DNA of 64,000 nt from Prorocentrum cordatum (lineage: Eukaryota; Sar; Dinophyceae; Prorocentrales; Prorocentraceae). Location: positions 1-64,000 of the forward strand of contig CAUYUJ010017637.1 in NCBI GenBank assembly GCA_963575745.1. Direction: 5' to 3'. Made by a program: the position numbers and the translations under genes. Shown here piece after piece: positions 1 to 10,993 of the stretch. The first letter of the stretch is position 1, and each line of letters starts with the position of its first letter. The notes beneath the pieces are model-generated. The model did no database searches, was not told the DNA's origin, and worked only from the letters and a program-made list of their open reading frames with translations.

Positions 1-47
<47 letters not shown>

Positions 48-156
48 GACTACTACTACTACTACTACTACTACTACGACTACGACTACGACAACGACTA
101 CGACTACGACTACGACTACGACTACGACTACGACTACTACTACTACTACTACTACC

Positions 157-236
<80 letters not shown>

Positions 237-256
237 CACTACTACAAGTACTACTA

Positions 257-293
<37 letters not shown>

Positions 294-530
294 GACTACT
301 ACTAATAATAATAACTACGACTACTACTACTACTGCTACTACTACTACTCCTACTACTACTACGACTACTACTACTAATAATACGACTACTACTACGACT
401 ACTACTACTACTACTACTACTACTACTGCTACTACTTACTACTACTACCACTACCACTACTACGGCTACTACTTCTAACACTACTCATACTACAACTACG
501 ACTACGACTACGACTACGACGACTACGACT
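1..530. repeat. (ACT)n microsatellite with ACG interruptions
   Basis: Nearly uninterrupted ACT trinucleotides; ACG variants cluster at 50-130 and 495-530. It runs off the left edge of the window, so its full length is unknown. Confidence 0.95.
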
Positions 531-735
531 GCTACCAGCACCAAGAAAGCAATGCTGCTCCTGCATGTGTTGCACAACTCTGCTTCACCACATGGCTTGC
601 ACCACTGCGTTTTCGTCACATGGGTTGCGCCCCTTGCTTCACCACATGGCTTGCACATCCACACCGCATCAGCTCACTATTGGAGGTTCACGCTGACAAA
701 CATTTACTCTATGTGGTCGCGCTAATCTGTCGTAG
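531..735. other. Unique-looking spacer with a short direct repeat
   Basis: No gene seen. The phrase CTTCACCACATGGCTTGCAC occurs twice about 54 bp apart (near 582 and 636), suggesting a small decayed tandem repeat. Confidence 0.5.
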
Positions 736-779
736 GCGTGTTCTGCTTCATGAAAGGTGAGGAGCTTGCTTTCCGACGA

Positions 780-1000
780 GGAGGGGAAGGAAAGGCCACG
801 TCCTCCTTCCCTCCCTCCGTCCCTCCCTTCTCTGCCTGCCTGCCCCCTTTCCGTCCTCCTCGGCCTCATCCTCCTTCCTCCTCCACAATGTTCCCTCAAC
901 ATTATCCGTCCTTCCTCCGCATTCCTCCTCATCCCATCCCTCCTCCTCCTCCTCCTCCTCCTCTACCCCTTCTTCCTCCTCCTCCTCCACCTAGGCTCGG
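780..1000. repeat. TCC/CCT pyrimidine-rich tract
   Basis: Low-complexity CCTCCT-type sequence on the + strand immediately before the GC-rich open frame at 1006. Translations in all frames are Pro/Ser/Leu or Glu/Gly runs with no protein character. Confidence 0.75.
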
Positions 1001-1005
1001 GATAG

Positions 1006-2307
1006 GTGCTGTGCCGCCAGCGTTTTGGATTCGGCCGATTTGCCTCCCGAGCCCAGTCGCCAGGCGCCCGCTTTGCGGGCCCTGGTGCATCTCCCATGTC
1101 GCCGCAGCCGTGTCGCCCACTGGGTGCGACCCCTGCGGCCGCCCGCCGCGCGCGCGCGAGGTGTGTGGCGGTGCGGCGCGCGCAGGTCGGCGCGTGCGGC
1201 TTGCTTGGGCTGATCCGCCATGCGCGCCCCGCTCCTGGCGATGCATTTCCTGGCGGCGCTGACGGCGCACCGGTTGCCACTCCTGGTCGCGAGGATGCCG
1301 TGGCCGTGGCCCCCGAGATCGTAGCCCTGACCTGCATGCCCGCTGCCGCTGGCGCTGCCCTGGTTGGGCACCTTCTGGCCGCGGCGGATCCGAGCACACC
1401 ACTGCGCTGCCATGCGGCGGTGTGCATCCCTGGAGGCCTCCGCGCTGATGTGGGCGGTCATCGGCATCCTGGAGATCGCGCCGTGCTTCGTCCCTGTGTC
1501 GCTCCTTTCGTCTCCGAACGGGTCGGAGGCACGACGGACTCCCTGGTGGAGGACTCCCTGGAGGAGGGCTCCCTGGACTCCCTGGCCGCCATACGCCTTC
1601 CCCGTGCCGATGCTGGGCCTCGGGATGACCTTCTCCCTCGCGGTTGCGGTCACCATGTTCGGGCGTCCAGTGGGGATCAAGTTCGTGATTGTGATGGGGG
1701 TCTCCGCGACGCTCGCCGTGTTCCTGGTGAGGCCCACGCTGACCTTGGGGGAGGCGTCTCACCTGGTGCTGATGATGGTGTTCCTGGTCGTGCTCTTCCT
1801 GGAGCCGGTGCTGGTGCTGTCCAATCCCGCCGTGCTGCTCCTGGAGTTGTTGGCGTTCCTGACCCCGCGCCGTGCGGGCGAGTGGTCGAGGGCGCCGCCC
1901 TGCGGGACCGCACCGACGCCCTCCTCGGCATCCAGAGCCGCTATCGGCAGCTGGCGGCCCAGATCACCCGTCTGAGGATGTTGGTTGAAGTGAAGGAGAA
2001 CGAGCAGGATGCTGCCGCGGCTGTTGCCAGCCGCGTCCCCGCCGCCTCTGGCGGCGATGGGGGTGCTCCGTCGCCGATCGGTACCAGGAGTGCCGACGCC
2101 CACCTCATGCGGTGCTTTGGGTATTTTGTACGTTCCAGCAGCGTGGCTTTCCTGGACGACCTCTGGGAGGAGATTGCGGACGGCTTCATTCCGTGTGCCA
2201 TCTGTGACAGCCGTGGCCACTGCAAGGCGCACTGTGACCCCGCCTTCGATTGGGACATGCAGCCTCTCGCGGACATGTCGTCCAGGCGTCGGACATTCTC
2301 GGCCTGA
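1006..2307 (+). CDS. GC-rich open frame ending in a CCHC zinc knuckle (Gag-like?)
   Basis: A 433-codon open frame. Seen: residues 397-410 (2194-2235) read CAICDSRGHCKAHC, an exact C-x2-C-x4-H-x4-C knuckle, the nucleic-acid-binding motif of retroviral and retrotransposon Gag. Just upstream are a helical charged stretch (about residues 315-350) and a natural-looking segment with LWEEIADGF. The first ~300 residues are Ala/Gly/Arg/Pro-rich and look like a shadow of GC-rich DNA. Competing frames exist: + 1364-1975 with hydrophobic stretches, and - 991-1737. The real product may be only the C-terminal third or a spliced exon. The start at 1006 is simply the first ATG. A Gag or other zinc-knuckle protein is inference; no reverse transcriptase lies downstream within reach. 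Confidence 0.4.
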   Translation: MLCRQRFGFGRFASRAQSPGARFAGPGASPMSPQPCRPLGATPAAARRARARCVAVRRAQVGACGLLGLIRHARPAPGDAFPGGADGAPVATPGREDAVAVAPEIVALTCMPAAAGAALVGHLLAAADPSTPLRCHAAVCIPGGLRADVGGHRHPGDRAVLRPCVAPFVSERVGGTTDSLVEDSLEEGSLDSLAAIRLPRADAGPRDDLLPRGCGHHVRASSGDQVRDCDGGLRDARRVPGEAHADLGGGVSPGADDGVPGRALPGAGAGAVQSRRAAPGVVGVPDPAPCGRVVEGAALRDRTDALLGIQSRYRQLAAQITRLRMLVEVKENEQDAAAAVASRVPAASGGDGGAPSPIGTRSADAHLMRCFGYFVRSSSVAFLDDLWEEIADGFIPCAICDSRGHCKAHCDPAFDWDMQPLADMSSRRRTFSA

Positions 2308-2734
2308 GTAGTTCTCCGTGCGAGTGCTGCCGCCGCTGCTGCTCGTCTGCCAATCTGGCGGGGAAGGGTGGTGCGAGGTAGTGGTCGCAGGTTGGGGGAT
2401 GCCGTTGGGGGCCCCTCGCGCCTGCGCTCACCGCTTCGGGCTGCCACGTCTCCGCCTCGTGCTGGCGCGCCGTGGCTGACTGCAGGGTAACGTCCCTGCG
2501 GCCAGCCCTGGCCCCTTGACTGCCTTGGGCAATCCTGTGTTCTTCCACTCGGAGCCCCGCTGTGCTCCGCCAGTCTTTTGCTTGCACGCCTCCCCTGACG
2601 TGTGCATTGCTGCAGTCGGCCTCCGCCGTCGGCTGTCTCTCTTTATATCGTCGTGTTGTGCGCCCTAGCCCCTTTTCCGTGCTCGTGCTCTCTGCTGCCC
2701 GCCGTCTCTGCGCACTCGTTTCGATCTGGTCGTG
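2308..2734. other. No gene recognised
   Basis: GC-rich sequence downstream of the zinc-knuckle frame. No frame with protein character, no RNA gene and no clear repeat. Confidence 0.5.
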
Positions 2735-2935
2735 CCTCATCCTCCACCTTCTCCTCCTCCTCCTCCTACTCCTCATCCTCTTCCTCCTCCGCCTCCTCCT
2801 ACTCCTCCTCCTCCTCCTGCCGCTCCCCCTTCTCCTTTTTGACGTGTGTTGGACATAACCTATACAGCTGTTGCGTTCCTCTAGCTATCCGCCTCCTGAT
2901 CTTCTTCCTCCTCCTCCTCCTCCTCCTCCTCCTCC

Positions 2936-2968
<33 letters not shown>

Positions 2969-3195
2969 GCAGCGGCAGCATCATCAGCATCATCCTCATC
3001 ATCAGCATCATTATCAGCAACGTCGTCATCATCAGCATCATCAGTTGCGACATCATCAGCAGCATCAGCATCATCATCAGCATCAGCATCATCGTCAGCA
3101 TCATCATCAGCATCATCATCAGCATCATCATCAAATTATCCTCATCCTCATCCTCATCCTCATCACCTCTTCCCTTGTCTCCCTCCCTCACTCCC
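2735..3195. repeat. TCC then TCA microsatellite blocks
   Basis: TCC units at about 2735-2835 and 2905-2940, passing directly into ATC/TCA units to 3140, then CCT again. Reading frames give poly-Ser, poly-His, poly-Ile or poly-Met only. Confidence 0.9.
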
Positions 3196-3315
3196 TCCCC
3201 CTCCTCATGATCCTGAAGTGCGGAGACCCTGCTTGGGAGGTGGCCAGGCTAGAAGCCGTGAACGAGTTTTGAACCAAGGTCGTGCTGCATCTCAAGCCGA
3301 AGCAGATCGCGGAGC

Positions 3316-3885
3316 TTGAGCCGCACTTCCAGCTCAAGCAGAAGACCTTCGGGAGTGACGGGGAAGGCGCGGCCCATCACCTGTTTCGACGCGTCGGGGC
3401 CGAAGGGGGAGGGCGTGGCGAAGTTCTGGCTCGTGTACGAGCAGCTACAGTCGACCCGTAGCATGAGGGTGCGCGATAAGGATGGAAGGGCCTTGGACGC
3501 CCATTTCGAAGGTTTTCGAGCGGGGCGCGGCCAACGAAAGTGGCCAAGGATGGACGGAGGAGGCAAGGATGCAAGGGCACCCTCGGGAAAGTTGCCCATC
3601 CTTACCATGCGGGTTAACTGTGGTCGAATTCATTATGGTAGGGGCCGGGGGAAGGCTCAGGGTCCGAATCTTCCTCCCTTCCTCCTCCACAGTGTTCGTT
3701 TCCAGGAGCTCGTGAGGTCGGGACGATCGCCACGAGTGTTCCAAAACCCTGAGGGGTCAAGATCGGTGCAAGAAGCAAGGACGGTGATCTTACCAGGAGC
3801 TAAGCGTGCTAAGGGTCGTCGAAACTCTCGAAATCCGGATCCCTCGGCTGGCCCCCAAGGTTCCCAAGAGGAGTGCCAGCAATGA
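3316..3885 (+). other. Open frame over a dispersed repeat; function unknown
   Basis: A 189-codon open frame. Its middle (about 3450-3640) is homologous at DNA level to 44,236-44,410 in the same orientation. The shared translation lies in a different frame: ANESGQGWTEEARMQG here against ANESYEGWAEQARIQG at 44 kb, and both end HPY(H/Y)AG-stop in the third frame. The long frame is therefore probably not the original coding frame. I do not recognise the family; it may be the 3' end of a decayed mobile-element gene. Confidence 0.25.
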
Positions 3886-4039
3886 GGGCAGTGCGGTCTC
3901 AGTTTCCGAGCGCGCTAGCCAGTTGCAAGTCGTCAGGCCTTTTACGATTCCTCAGGGTTTGAATTGTCGGCAGTTTAGTCATCGTTCAGGTGGTAAAGCA
4001 GATAAGAGCTCCGCGAATTGTTTCCGCATGGGTATCCTC

Positions 4040-4260
4040 ATCATCCTCCCATCCATCCACCCTCATCCTCATCCTCCCTCCCTCCCTCCTCCCACGACGA
4101 CGACGACCAGCACCATCACGACGACCACGACGACGACGACCAGCACCACCACCACCACGACAAGGGGATGACGACGTCGACAACTGACGACAACGACGAC
4201 GACGACGACGACGAAGACGAAGACGACGACGAAGACGACAGCGACGACGGCTAACGACGG
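4040..4260. repeat. CCT, CAC and ACG trinucleotide tract
   Basis: Short CCT/CATCC block, then ACG/CAC trinucleotides to about 4255. Low complexity. Confidence 0.85.
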
Positions 4261-4264
4261 CGAC

Positions 4265-4380
4265 GAGCAGTAGCAACTGCAACAGCGGCGGGAGCTCCTC
4301 GTAGGCACCCCGCAACTCCGCCGAGGCCCCCCCGCCGCTCAAGCCGTTCAGCCGCTCGGCGTCCCGGCAGCAGTACCTCT
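4265..4380 (-). CDS. Exon-like GC island between microsatellites
   Basis: On the minus strand one frame reads as ordinary protein with codons strongly biased to G/C at position 3: it includes CCRDAERLNGLSGG and later ELRGAYEELPPLLQ. It begins right after CTGCAG|AGG, a plausible 3' splice site, and ends in microsatellite. No family recognised. It could be an isolated exon in a gene whose introns are microsatellite-rich, or a chance open stretch. Confidence 0.3.
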
Positions 4381-4423
4381 GCAGTTCCCCACTCTCTCCA
4401 TCTGCACCTTCCCCTCCTGCGCA

Positions 4424-4801
4424 TCATCCTTCTCCTCCTCCTCCTCCTCCTCCTTCTCCTCCTCCTCCTCCTCCTGCTCCTCCTCCTCATCATCCTCCTC
4501 ATCCTCCTCATCCTCCTCCTCAGCAGCGTCACCATCGTCATCGACATCGTTATCATCGCCACCACTGCTGCCGTCGTTACCACCACAAATAACCAGTATG
4601 GTCATCAGCACCACCAACCGTCATCACCATGATCATAAACCTCCCAAGCAAATCGCCATCAACATGCTCATCATCATCACCAACAGCATCACCGCCATCA
4701 CCATCATCATTATCATCAGCAGCATCACCATCATCAACATCATCATCATCATGATAATCGTCAGCAGCAGCAGCAGCAGCAGCATCCGCATCAGCATCAT
4801 C

Positions 4802-4837
<36 letters not shown>

Positions 4838-5700
4838 GCCATCGCCATCGCCATCATAATCATCAGCATCATCATCACCATCATCATAGTCGTCATCAGC
4901 ATCGTCATCGTCATCATCAGCATCACCATCAGCATCATCATCGGCATCACCGTCGTCATCAGCATCAGCAACACAACATCATCAGCTGCATCATCATCTG
5001 CTGCATCATCAGCAGCATCAGCACCAGCATCTTCATCATACCCATAATCATTATCATAACCATCAGCGTTACCATCGACATCACCACCATCATCGTCATC
5101 ATCATCATCATCATCGCCATCATCAGCTTCATCAGTATCACAACCACCACTTACAACCGTAATCATGGTCAGCGCCATCATCATCAGCAGCAGCAGCATC
5201 AGCATCATCATACTCATCATCATCACCAGCAACAGCAACAACAGCAAAAGCTCCAACACCATAAGCATCGGCATCATCGTCAACACCATCAGTATCACCA
5301 TAATCAGCATCAGCATCGGCATTATCATCGTAATCGTCATCAAAGTCGTCGACATCGTCACCGCCAGCGCCACCATCATCAGGTTCATCATGATCATGAG
5401 TATCAGCATCATCAATAGCGTCATCAGTATCACCATCACCGCCGATGGCATCGTCATCAGCACCATCATCATCACCAGCATCATCAGCAACAGCAGCATG
5501 ATTAGCATCTTCTGCACCATCATCGTCGTCATCGTCATCAGCATAGTCAGCATCATCATCAGCAGCGGCATCTGTATCGTCCTAGTCATCGTCATCGTCA
5601 CCATCGTCATCAGCATCACCATCATCATCAGGATCATCACCATCATCAGCATCATCCTCATCATCAGCATCATCATCATCATAATCATCACCAGCATCAC

Positions 5701-5735
<35 letters not shown>

Positions 5736-5935
5736 GCATCACCATCCACAAGCTCAGTCATCATCATCAGCATAACCTATCACCGTAATCATGCCTATCG
5801 GTTTCATCACCATCATCCTTACCAGCATCTTCACCATCATCATCATCAGCAGCATCAACATCATCATCATCATCATCATCAGCAGCATCGTCATCCTCAT
5901 CATCACCATCACCAGCACCATCGTATTCAACATCA
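4424..5935. repeat. TCC then 1.3-kb degenerate (TCA)n microsatellite
   Basis: TCC units at about 4424-4520, then ATC/TCA units with GCA, GTC and ACC variants to 5935. The long Met/Asp/Ile open frames here (for example minus 4633-5751) are pure repeat translation. Confidence 0.95.
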
Positions 5936-6104
5936 GGGGGAACGGGTTTCCCGGGCGCCCCACCCCCTACGAGACAGGGAGAGAGAGGGAGAGGGGTAGC
6001 GAGAGAAAGGGGAGGGCAAGCTAGGTGCGCAAGCGTCGTATCTGACGTCCTACCCATTCCTCCCATCCCTTACCATGGCGTAGAGCTCCTCTCTATTCGC
6101 ACAG

Positions 6105-6295
6105 TCGGATATCGCTGCATGGCATAGCATTACATTGCATATCATGGCGGTGAAGATCAAAGCGTAGCATGACAGAGCATGGCGTGGCACTGCGAGGTCA
6201 AGCACTGCATATCATAGCATTGCAGCAGAAGGCAAGGCATCGCACAGCGGAACACAACATGGTATTGCATTGCATGCCATGCCATGTCACTGGAG
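6105..6295. repeat. GCAT-rich short-period repeat
   Basis: Irregular repetition of GCAT/GCATAGCAT/GCATTGCAT with a spacing of about 5-10 bases. Confidence 0.7.
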
Positions 6296-6303
6296 ATGAT
6301 GCC

Positions 6304-6542
6304 AGCGCTGCAGCAGGAGCACGATTCGGAACGAGCAGAAGAGCGGAAATGAGGCCAGCGCGGGAGAGGGAGCACGATTCGGAACGAGCGGAAGCTCGGA
6401 GATGAGGCCAGCGCTGCAGCGGGATTACGATTCGGATCGAGCGGAAGCGCGGAAATGAGGGCAGCGCTTCAGCGGGATCACGATTCGGATCGAGCGGACG
6501 CCCCAAACCGATGCCAGCGGTGCAGCGGGAGCAGCAATTTGA
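6304..6542. repeat. 53-bp tandem repeat, about 4 copies
   Basis: Units starting GCGCTGCAGC and containing ACGATTCGGAACGAGC; copies begin near 6304, 6357, 6410 and 6463, with a partial fifth. Confidence 0.85.
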
Positions 6543-6614
6543 AAGAACAAAGAAAACGGTCGAATTGGAACCCCACATGCACAAATCCAACTCGCAAGCA
6601 TCCTATTTATAAAC

Positions 6615-7660
6615 ATGATCGGCACACGAACCCAGAAAAGAATATAGAATTGAAAGGCATGGCCACGTTTTCAAAGACACCTGTTTGGGCGCCAGGCAAA
6701 TGTAATGCTGAATGAATCGATCTTGATGTACCGTGACGAGGGCTGCGCTGTGCTGCGCCGTGCTGAATTGCAGTGTGCCATGCCGCGATTGTGCTCTATA
6801 GCGTTGTAGATCGAGTCTTCCTTTGCATCCGAGTCCTGACCGAACTGATCTGGATCTTGAGCTCGAGCTGCCTGAGCACATAGTAGCTGCCCCAGGGTTC
6901 ATGGGTTCATTCTTGACAGGGGGACATGCCAGCAGAAGGACGCGCCGCGGAACGTTCCAAGGGACACGCCAGGCGACGTGCTAGAGGACGTGCCATGGGC
7001 ACGCACCGCGGGACGTGCCAAGGGGACGCGCTACGGAGCGTGCCAATGGATGTGCCACGGGACGTGCCAGGGGACGCGCCGCGCGACGTGCCAGGGGGAC
7101 TCGCCACGGGACCCGCCACGGAACGTGCCAAGGAACGTGCCAGGTTGCAATGCTGAATGTATCGATCTTGATGTACCGTGCCAAGGGCTGCGCTGCGCTG
7201 CGCCGTGCTGAATTGCGATGTGCCATGCCGCGATTGTGCTCTATAGCATTGTAGATCGAGTCCTCCTTTGCATCCGAGCTCTGACCGAACTGATCTGGAT
7301 CTTGAGTTCGAGCTGCCTGAGCACATAGTAGCTGCCCCAGGGTTCATTCTTGACAGGGGGACATGCTAGCAGGAGGACGCGCCGCGGAACGTCCCAAGGG
7401 ACATGCCAGGCGACGTGCCAGGGGACGTGCCATGGGCACGCACCGCGGGACGTGCCAAGGGGACGCGCTACGGAGCGTGCCAATGGACGTGCCACGGGAC
7501 GTGCCAGGGGACGCGCCGCGCGACGTGCCAGGGGGACTCGCCACGGGACGCGCCACGGAACGTGCCAAGGAACGTGCCAGGTTGCAATGCCGAGTGCCTC
7601 GATCTCGATGTACCGCGCCGAGGGCTGTGCTGTGCCGAGGGCTGTGCTGTGCTGCGTGGG
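6615..7660. repeat. B1 module with two further core plus 12-bp array units
   Basis: A B1 head at 6615 (ATGATCGGCACACGAACC variant) is followed by a ~220-bp core (TATCGATCTTGATGTACC ... CATAGTAGCTGCCCC), then a GACGTGCCA array of 12-bp units (about 6925-7145). Core and array repeat, core starts lying about 437 bp apart (7150, 7586). Minus-strand frames over the core look partly protein-like, but they run straight into the 12-bp array and recur at each copy, so I treat them as repeat translation. Confidence 0.85.
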
Positions 7661-7689
7661 CGCTCCCAGGGACACGATTCCTCGTAAAT

Positions 7690-8350
7690 TGCGGTGCGTC
7701 CGCGCTCCCGGGGCCACGATCCCACGTGAATTACGCTGCGTCCGCGCTCCCAGGGCCACGGTCCCATGTAAACTACGCTGCGTCCCCGCTCCCAGGGCCG
7801 CGCGCCCTCGTGAATTACGCTGCGTCCGCGCTCCCAGAGGGCCACGCTCCCTAGTAAATTACGCTGTGCCCGCCCCCCCAGGGCCAGGATCACTCAAAAA
7901 TGTCCGCGCTCCCAGCGCCACGATCCACCGTAAACTATGCTGCGTCCGCTCTCCCAGGGCCACGATCCCTCGAAAACGACGCTGCGTCCGCACTCCCAGG
8001 GCCACGCTCCCTCGTGACTTATGCTGCGTCCGCACTCCCACGACCACGTTCCACATAAATTACGCTGTGTCCGCCCCCCCAGAGGGCCACGATCCCTCGT
8101 GGATTACGCTGCGTCCGCGCTTCCAGGGCCACGTTCCCCCATGAATTACGCTGCGTCCGCGCTCCCAGCACAACGATCCACTGTAAATTCTGCTTCCGCG
8201 CTCCCGGGGCCACGATCCCTCATCAATTATGTTGCGTCTGCTCTCCCAGGGCCACGGTCCCTCGTAAACGACGCTGCGTCCACGCTCCCAGGGCTGCGCT
8301 CCCTAGTGAATTACGCTGTGTCCACGCTCCCCAGGCCACGGTCCTTCGTA
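7690..8350. repeat. 42-bp tandem array, about 15 copies
   Basis: Unit contains CGCTCCCAGGGCCACGATCC followed by TCGTAAATTACGCTGCGTC. Successive GCTCCC positions 7704, 7746, 7788 and 7830 give a 42-bp period. Related arrays occur at 45.9-46.9, 55.4-55.7 and 25.5 kb. Confidence 0.9.
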
Positions 8351-8394
8351 AATTATTGTGTTCGGGCTCACAGAACCACCTGGGCATCCTGGGG

Positions 8395-8660
8395 CGCCCA
8401 GGCCGATCAAGTTCTGCAAAACAAACGTTTCGCTCGAGCCATCCTCGAAGCGCCTCGCTCGAGACATCCTCAACACCTGTTCACGTGAAAACAAGCATTT
8501 CACCTGAGACATCTTTGAATTATGGTACCCTTGAGAGGAACGAACTGTAGCACGAAACAAACGCTTCGCTCGAGACATCCTCAACAAATGATGCAAACCA
8601 AGCGCTTCTTTCGAGACATCCGCAGCAAACGAAAATGCTCACTTTACCATATGCTTTCTC
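8395..8660. repeat. Array of the TTCGCTCGAGACATCC motif
   Basis: Copies of the ~38-40-bp unit (AACAAGCGTTTCGCTCGAG plus ACATCCTCAACAAATTCTG) near 8427, 8455 and 8568. An AT-rich TATATA tract follows at about 8680-8750. Confidence 0.8.
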
Positions 8661-8770
8661 GATCGGATTTCTTCGTTTCTGTGTATATATATATATATGA
8701 TAAATCAATAAATGGAAATATAAATATATATATATATACATATATTAAACGTAAAACAAATAAACAAAAA

Positions 8771-9625
8771 ATGATCGACCCACGGACCCGGAAAGGAATA
8801 TAGAACTGTAACACATGGCATTTTCAAAGACACCTGATTGGGCGACGGGCAAATACAATGCTGAGTGTATCGATCTTGATGTACCCTGCCGAGGGCTGTG
8901 CTGTGCTGCACCGTGCTGAATTGCGATGTGCCATGGCGCGACTGTGCTCTATAGCGTCGTGGATCGAGCCCTCCTTTGCATCCGAGTCCTGACCGAACTG
9001 ATCTGGATCTTAAGCTCGAGCTGCCTGAACACATAGTAGCTGCCCCAGAGCTATAATGGACAGGGGAACATGCCAGGAGGACGCGCCGCGGAACGTCCCA
9101 AAGGGATGCGCCAGGCGGACGTGCCAGGGGACGTGCCATGGGCACGCACCGCGGGACGTGCCAAGGGGACGCGCTACGGAACGTGCCAAAGGACGTGCCG
9201 GGTGGGTCGTGCCAGGGACGCGCCACGCGACGTGAAGGGGGACTCGCCACGGGACGCCCCACGGAACGTGCCAAGGACGTGCCAAAGTGCAATACTGAGT
9301 GTGTCGATCTTGATGTACCGTGCCGAAATCTGTGCTGTGCTGACCGTGCTGATTGCGATGTGCCATGGCGCGACTGTGCTCTATAGCGTCGTGGATCGAG
9401 CCCTCCTTTGCATCCGAGTCCTGACCGAACTGATCTGGATCTTAAGCTCGCGCTGCCTGAACACATAGTAGCTGGCCCCCCCCAGAGCTATAATTGACAG
9501 GAGGACATGCCAGGAGGACACGCCGCGAAACGTCCCAAGGGATGCGCCAGGCGACGTGCCAGGGGACGTGCCATGGGGACGCACCGCGGGACGTGCCAAG
9601 GGGACGCGCTACGGAACGTGCTGGG
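8771..9625. repeat. B1 module, two core plus 12-bp array units
   Basis: B1 head at 8771 (no A module before it), cores from about 8856 and 9293, each followed by a GACGTGCCA array. Confidence 0.85.
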
Positions 9626-9930
9626 ACAAGCGGTTCGCTCGAGACATCCTGTCAAAATCCAAGGACTTCCTGGCAAAACAAACGAATTAGTCGAGACATC
9701 CGCGAAATTCCTGCGCGCGGGACGCGGCACGCGCGAGACATCCTCGGAATTCCTGCGAGCGGGACGTGAAAACAAGCATTTCGCCTGAGAAATCCTTTGA
9801 ATTCTGGCCCCCCACGAGGCACCCGATCGAGACATCCTCAAATTTTGTAAAACCAGCGTTTCGCTCGAGACATCCCCAACACATTCTGGAAAAACAAGCG
9901 TTTCGCCAGGGACATCCTCAAAAATCATTC
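9626..9930. repeat. CTCGAGACATCC motif array
   Basis: Tandem, diverged 38-45-bp units ending in CGAGACATCC, including GCGCGAGACATCC variants. Leads directly into an A module. Confidence 0.8.
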
Positions 9931-9932
9931 CG

Positions 9933-10050
9933 GCGGCCCACCTCGACCTCGATATGTATCAAGGAATAATTCCGCCGGCCCACCTCAAGTCAGGTCCGGG
10001 GGTAAACAGCTAAAAGAAAACCCTGGGCCTACGCCCTTTCCAGGAACCAA
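9933..10050. repeat. A module, copy 1
   Basis: ~120-bp element: two GCCGGCCC-type boxes about 47 bp apart, then CTAAAAGAAAACCCTGGGCC and a CCCTTTCCAGG end. Followed 15 bp later by a B1 head. Confidence 0.8.
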
Positions 10051-10065
10051 ACTAAACAACCAAAC

Positions 10066-10480
10066 ATGATCGACCCACGAACCCGGAAAGGAATATAGAA
10101 ATGTAACGCATGGCAACGTTTTCAAGAACACCTGATTGGGCGACGGGCAAGTGCAATGCTGATTGTATCGATCTTGATGTACCGTGCCGAGGGCAATGCT
10201 GTGCTGCACCGTGTTGAACTGCGATGTGCCATGCCGCGGTTGTGCTCTATAGCGTCGTGGATCGAGTCTTCCTTTGCATCCGAGTCCTGACCGAACTGAT
10301 CTGGATCTGAAGCTCGTGCTGCCTGAACACATAGTAGCTGCCCCAGAGCTAATTGACAGGGGGGCATGCCAGGAGGACGCGCCGCGAAACGTCCCAAGGG
10401 ACGCGCCAGGCGACGCGCCAAGGGACGTGCCACGGGGTCGCACCATAGGACGTGCCAAGGGGACGCGCTACGGGACATCC
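10066..10480. repeat. B1 module
   Basis: Head at 10,066, core from about 10,155, then a 12-bp GACGCGCCA/GACGTGCCA array to about 10,480. Confidence 0.85.
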
Positions 10481-10939
10481 TCAAAATTCCTGCGCGCGGG
10501 ACACGGCACGCGCGAGACATCCTTGGAATTCCTGCGAGCGGGACACGGAAACAAGCATTTCGCCTGAGACATCCTCTGAATTCTGGCCCCCCACGAAGCC
10601 CCCGCTCGAGACATCCCCAAATTTTGCAAAACCAGCGTTTCGCTCGAGACATTGGCAACAAATTATGAAACACAAGCGTTTCGCTCGAGACATCCTGCCA
10701 CAATTCTAAGAAATCCTGACAAAACCAGCGAATTAGTCGAGACATCCTCGAAATTCCTGCGCGCGGGACGCGGCCCGCGCGAGACATCCTTGGAATTCCT
10801 GCGAGCGGGACACGAAAACAAGCATTTCGCCTGAGAAATCCTCTGAATTCTGGCTCCCCACGAAGCCCCCGCTCGAGACCTCCCCAAATTTTGCAAAACC
10901 AGCGTTTCGCTCGAGACATCCTCATCATTTTCTAAAATC

Positions 10940-10974
<35 letters not shown>

Positions 10975-10975
10975 A
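10480..10975. repeat. Motif array ending in (TA)n(CA)n
   Basis: CGAGACATCC units, including two near-identical ~220-bp blocks (10,480-10,700 and 10,735-10,925), then a TA/CA dinucleotide tract. Confidence 0.8.
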
Positions 10976-10993
10976 CCCCCCCCCAAAAAAAAC

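Noticed and set aside
1-530. Telomeric repeat at the window start
   Set aside because: The unit is a trinucleotide (ACT), not a TTTAGGG- or TTAGGG-type repeat.
4633-5751. 372-codon minus open frame, and similar long Met/Asp/Ile/Glu frames at 34.2-35.0 and 41.6-43.3 kb
   Set aside because: They are direct translations of TCA/TCC microsatellites; every frame on both strands is open.
6925-7580. 12-bp GACGTGCCA arrays as a CRISPR or regulatory array
   Set aside because: No spacers between repeats; adjacent 12-mers are simply diverged copies.
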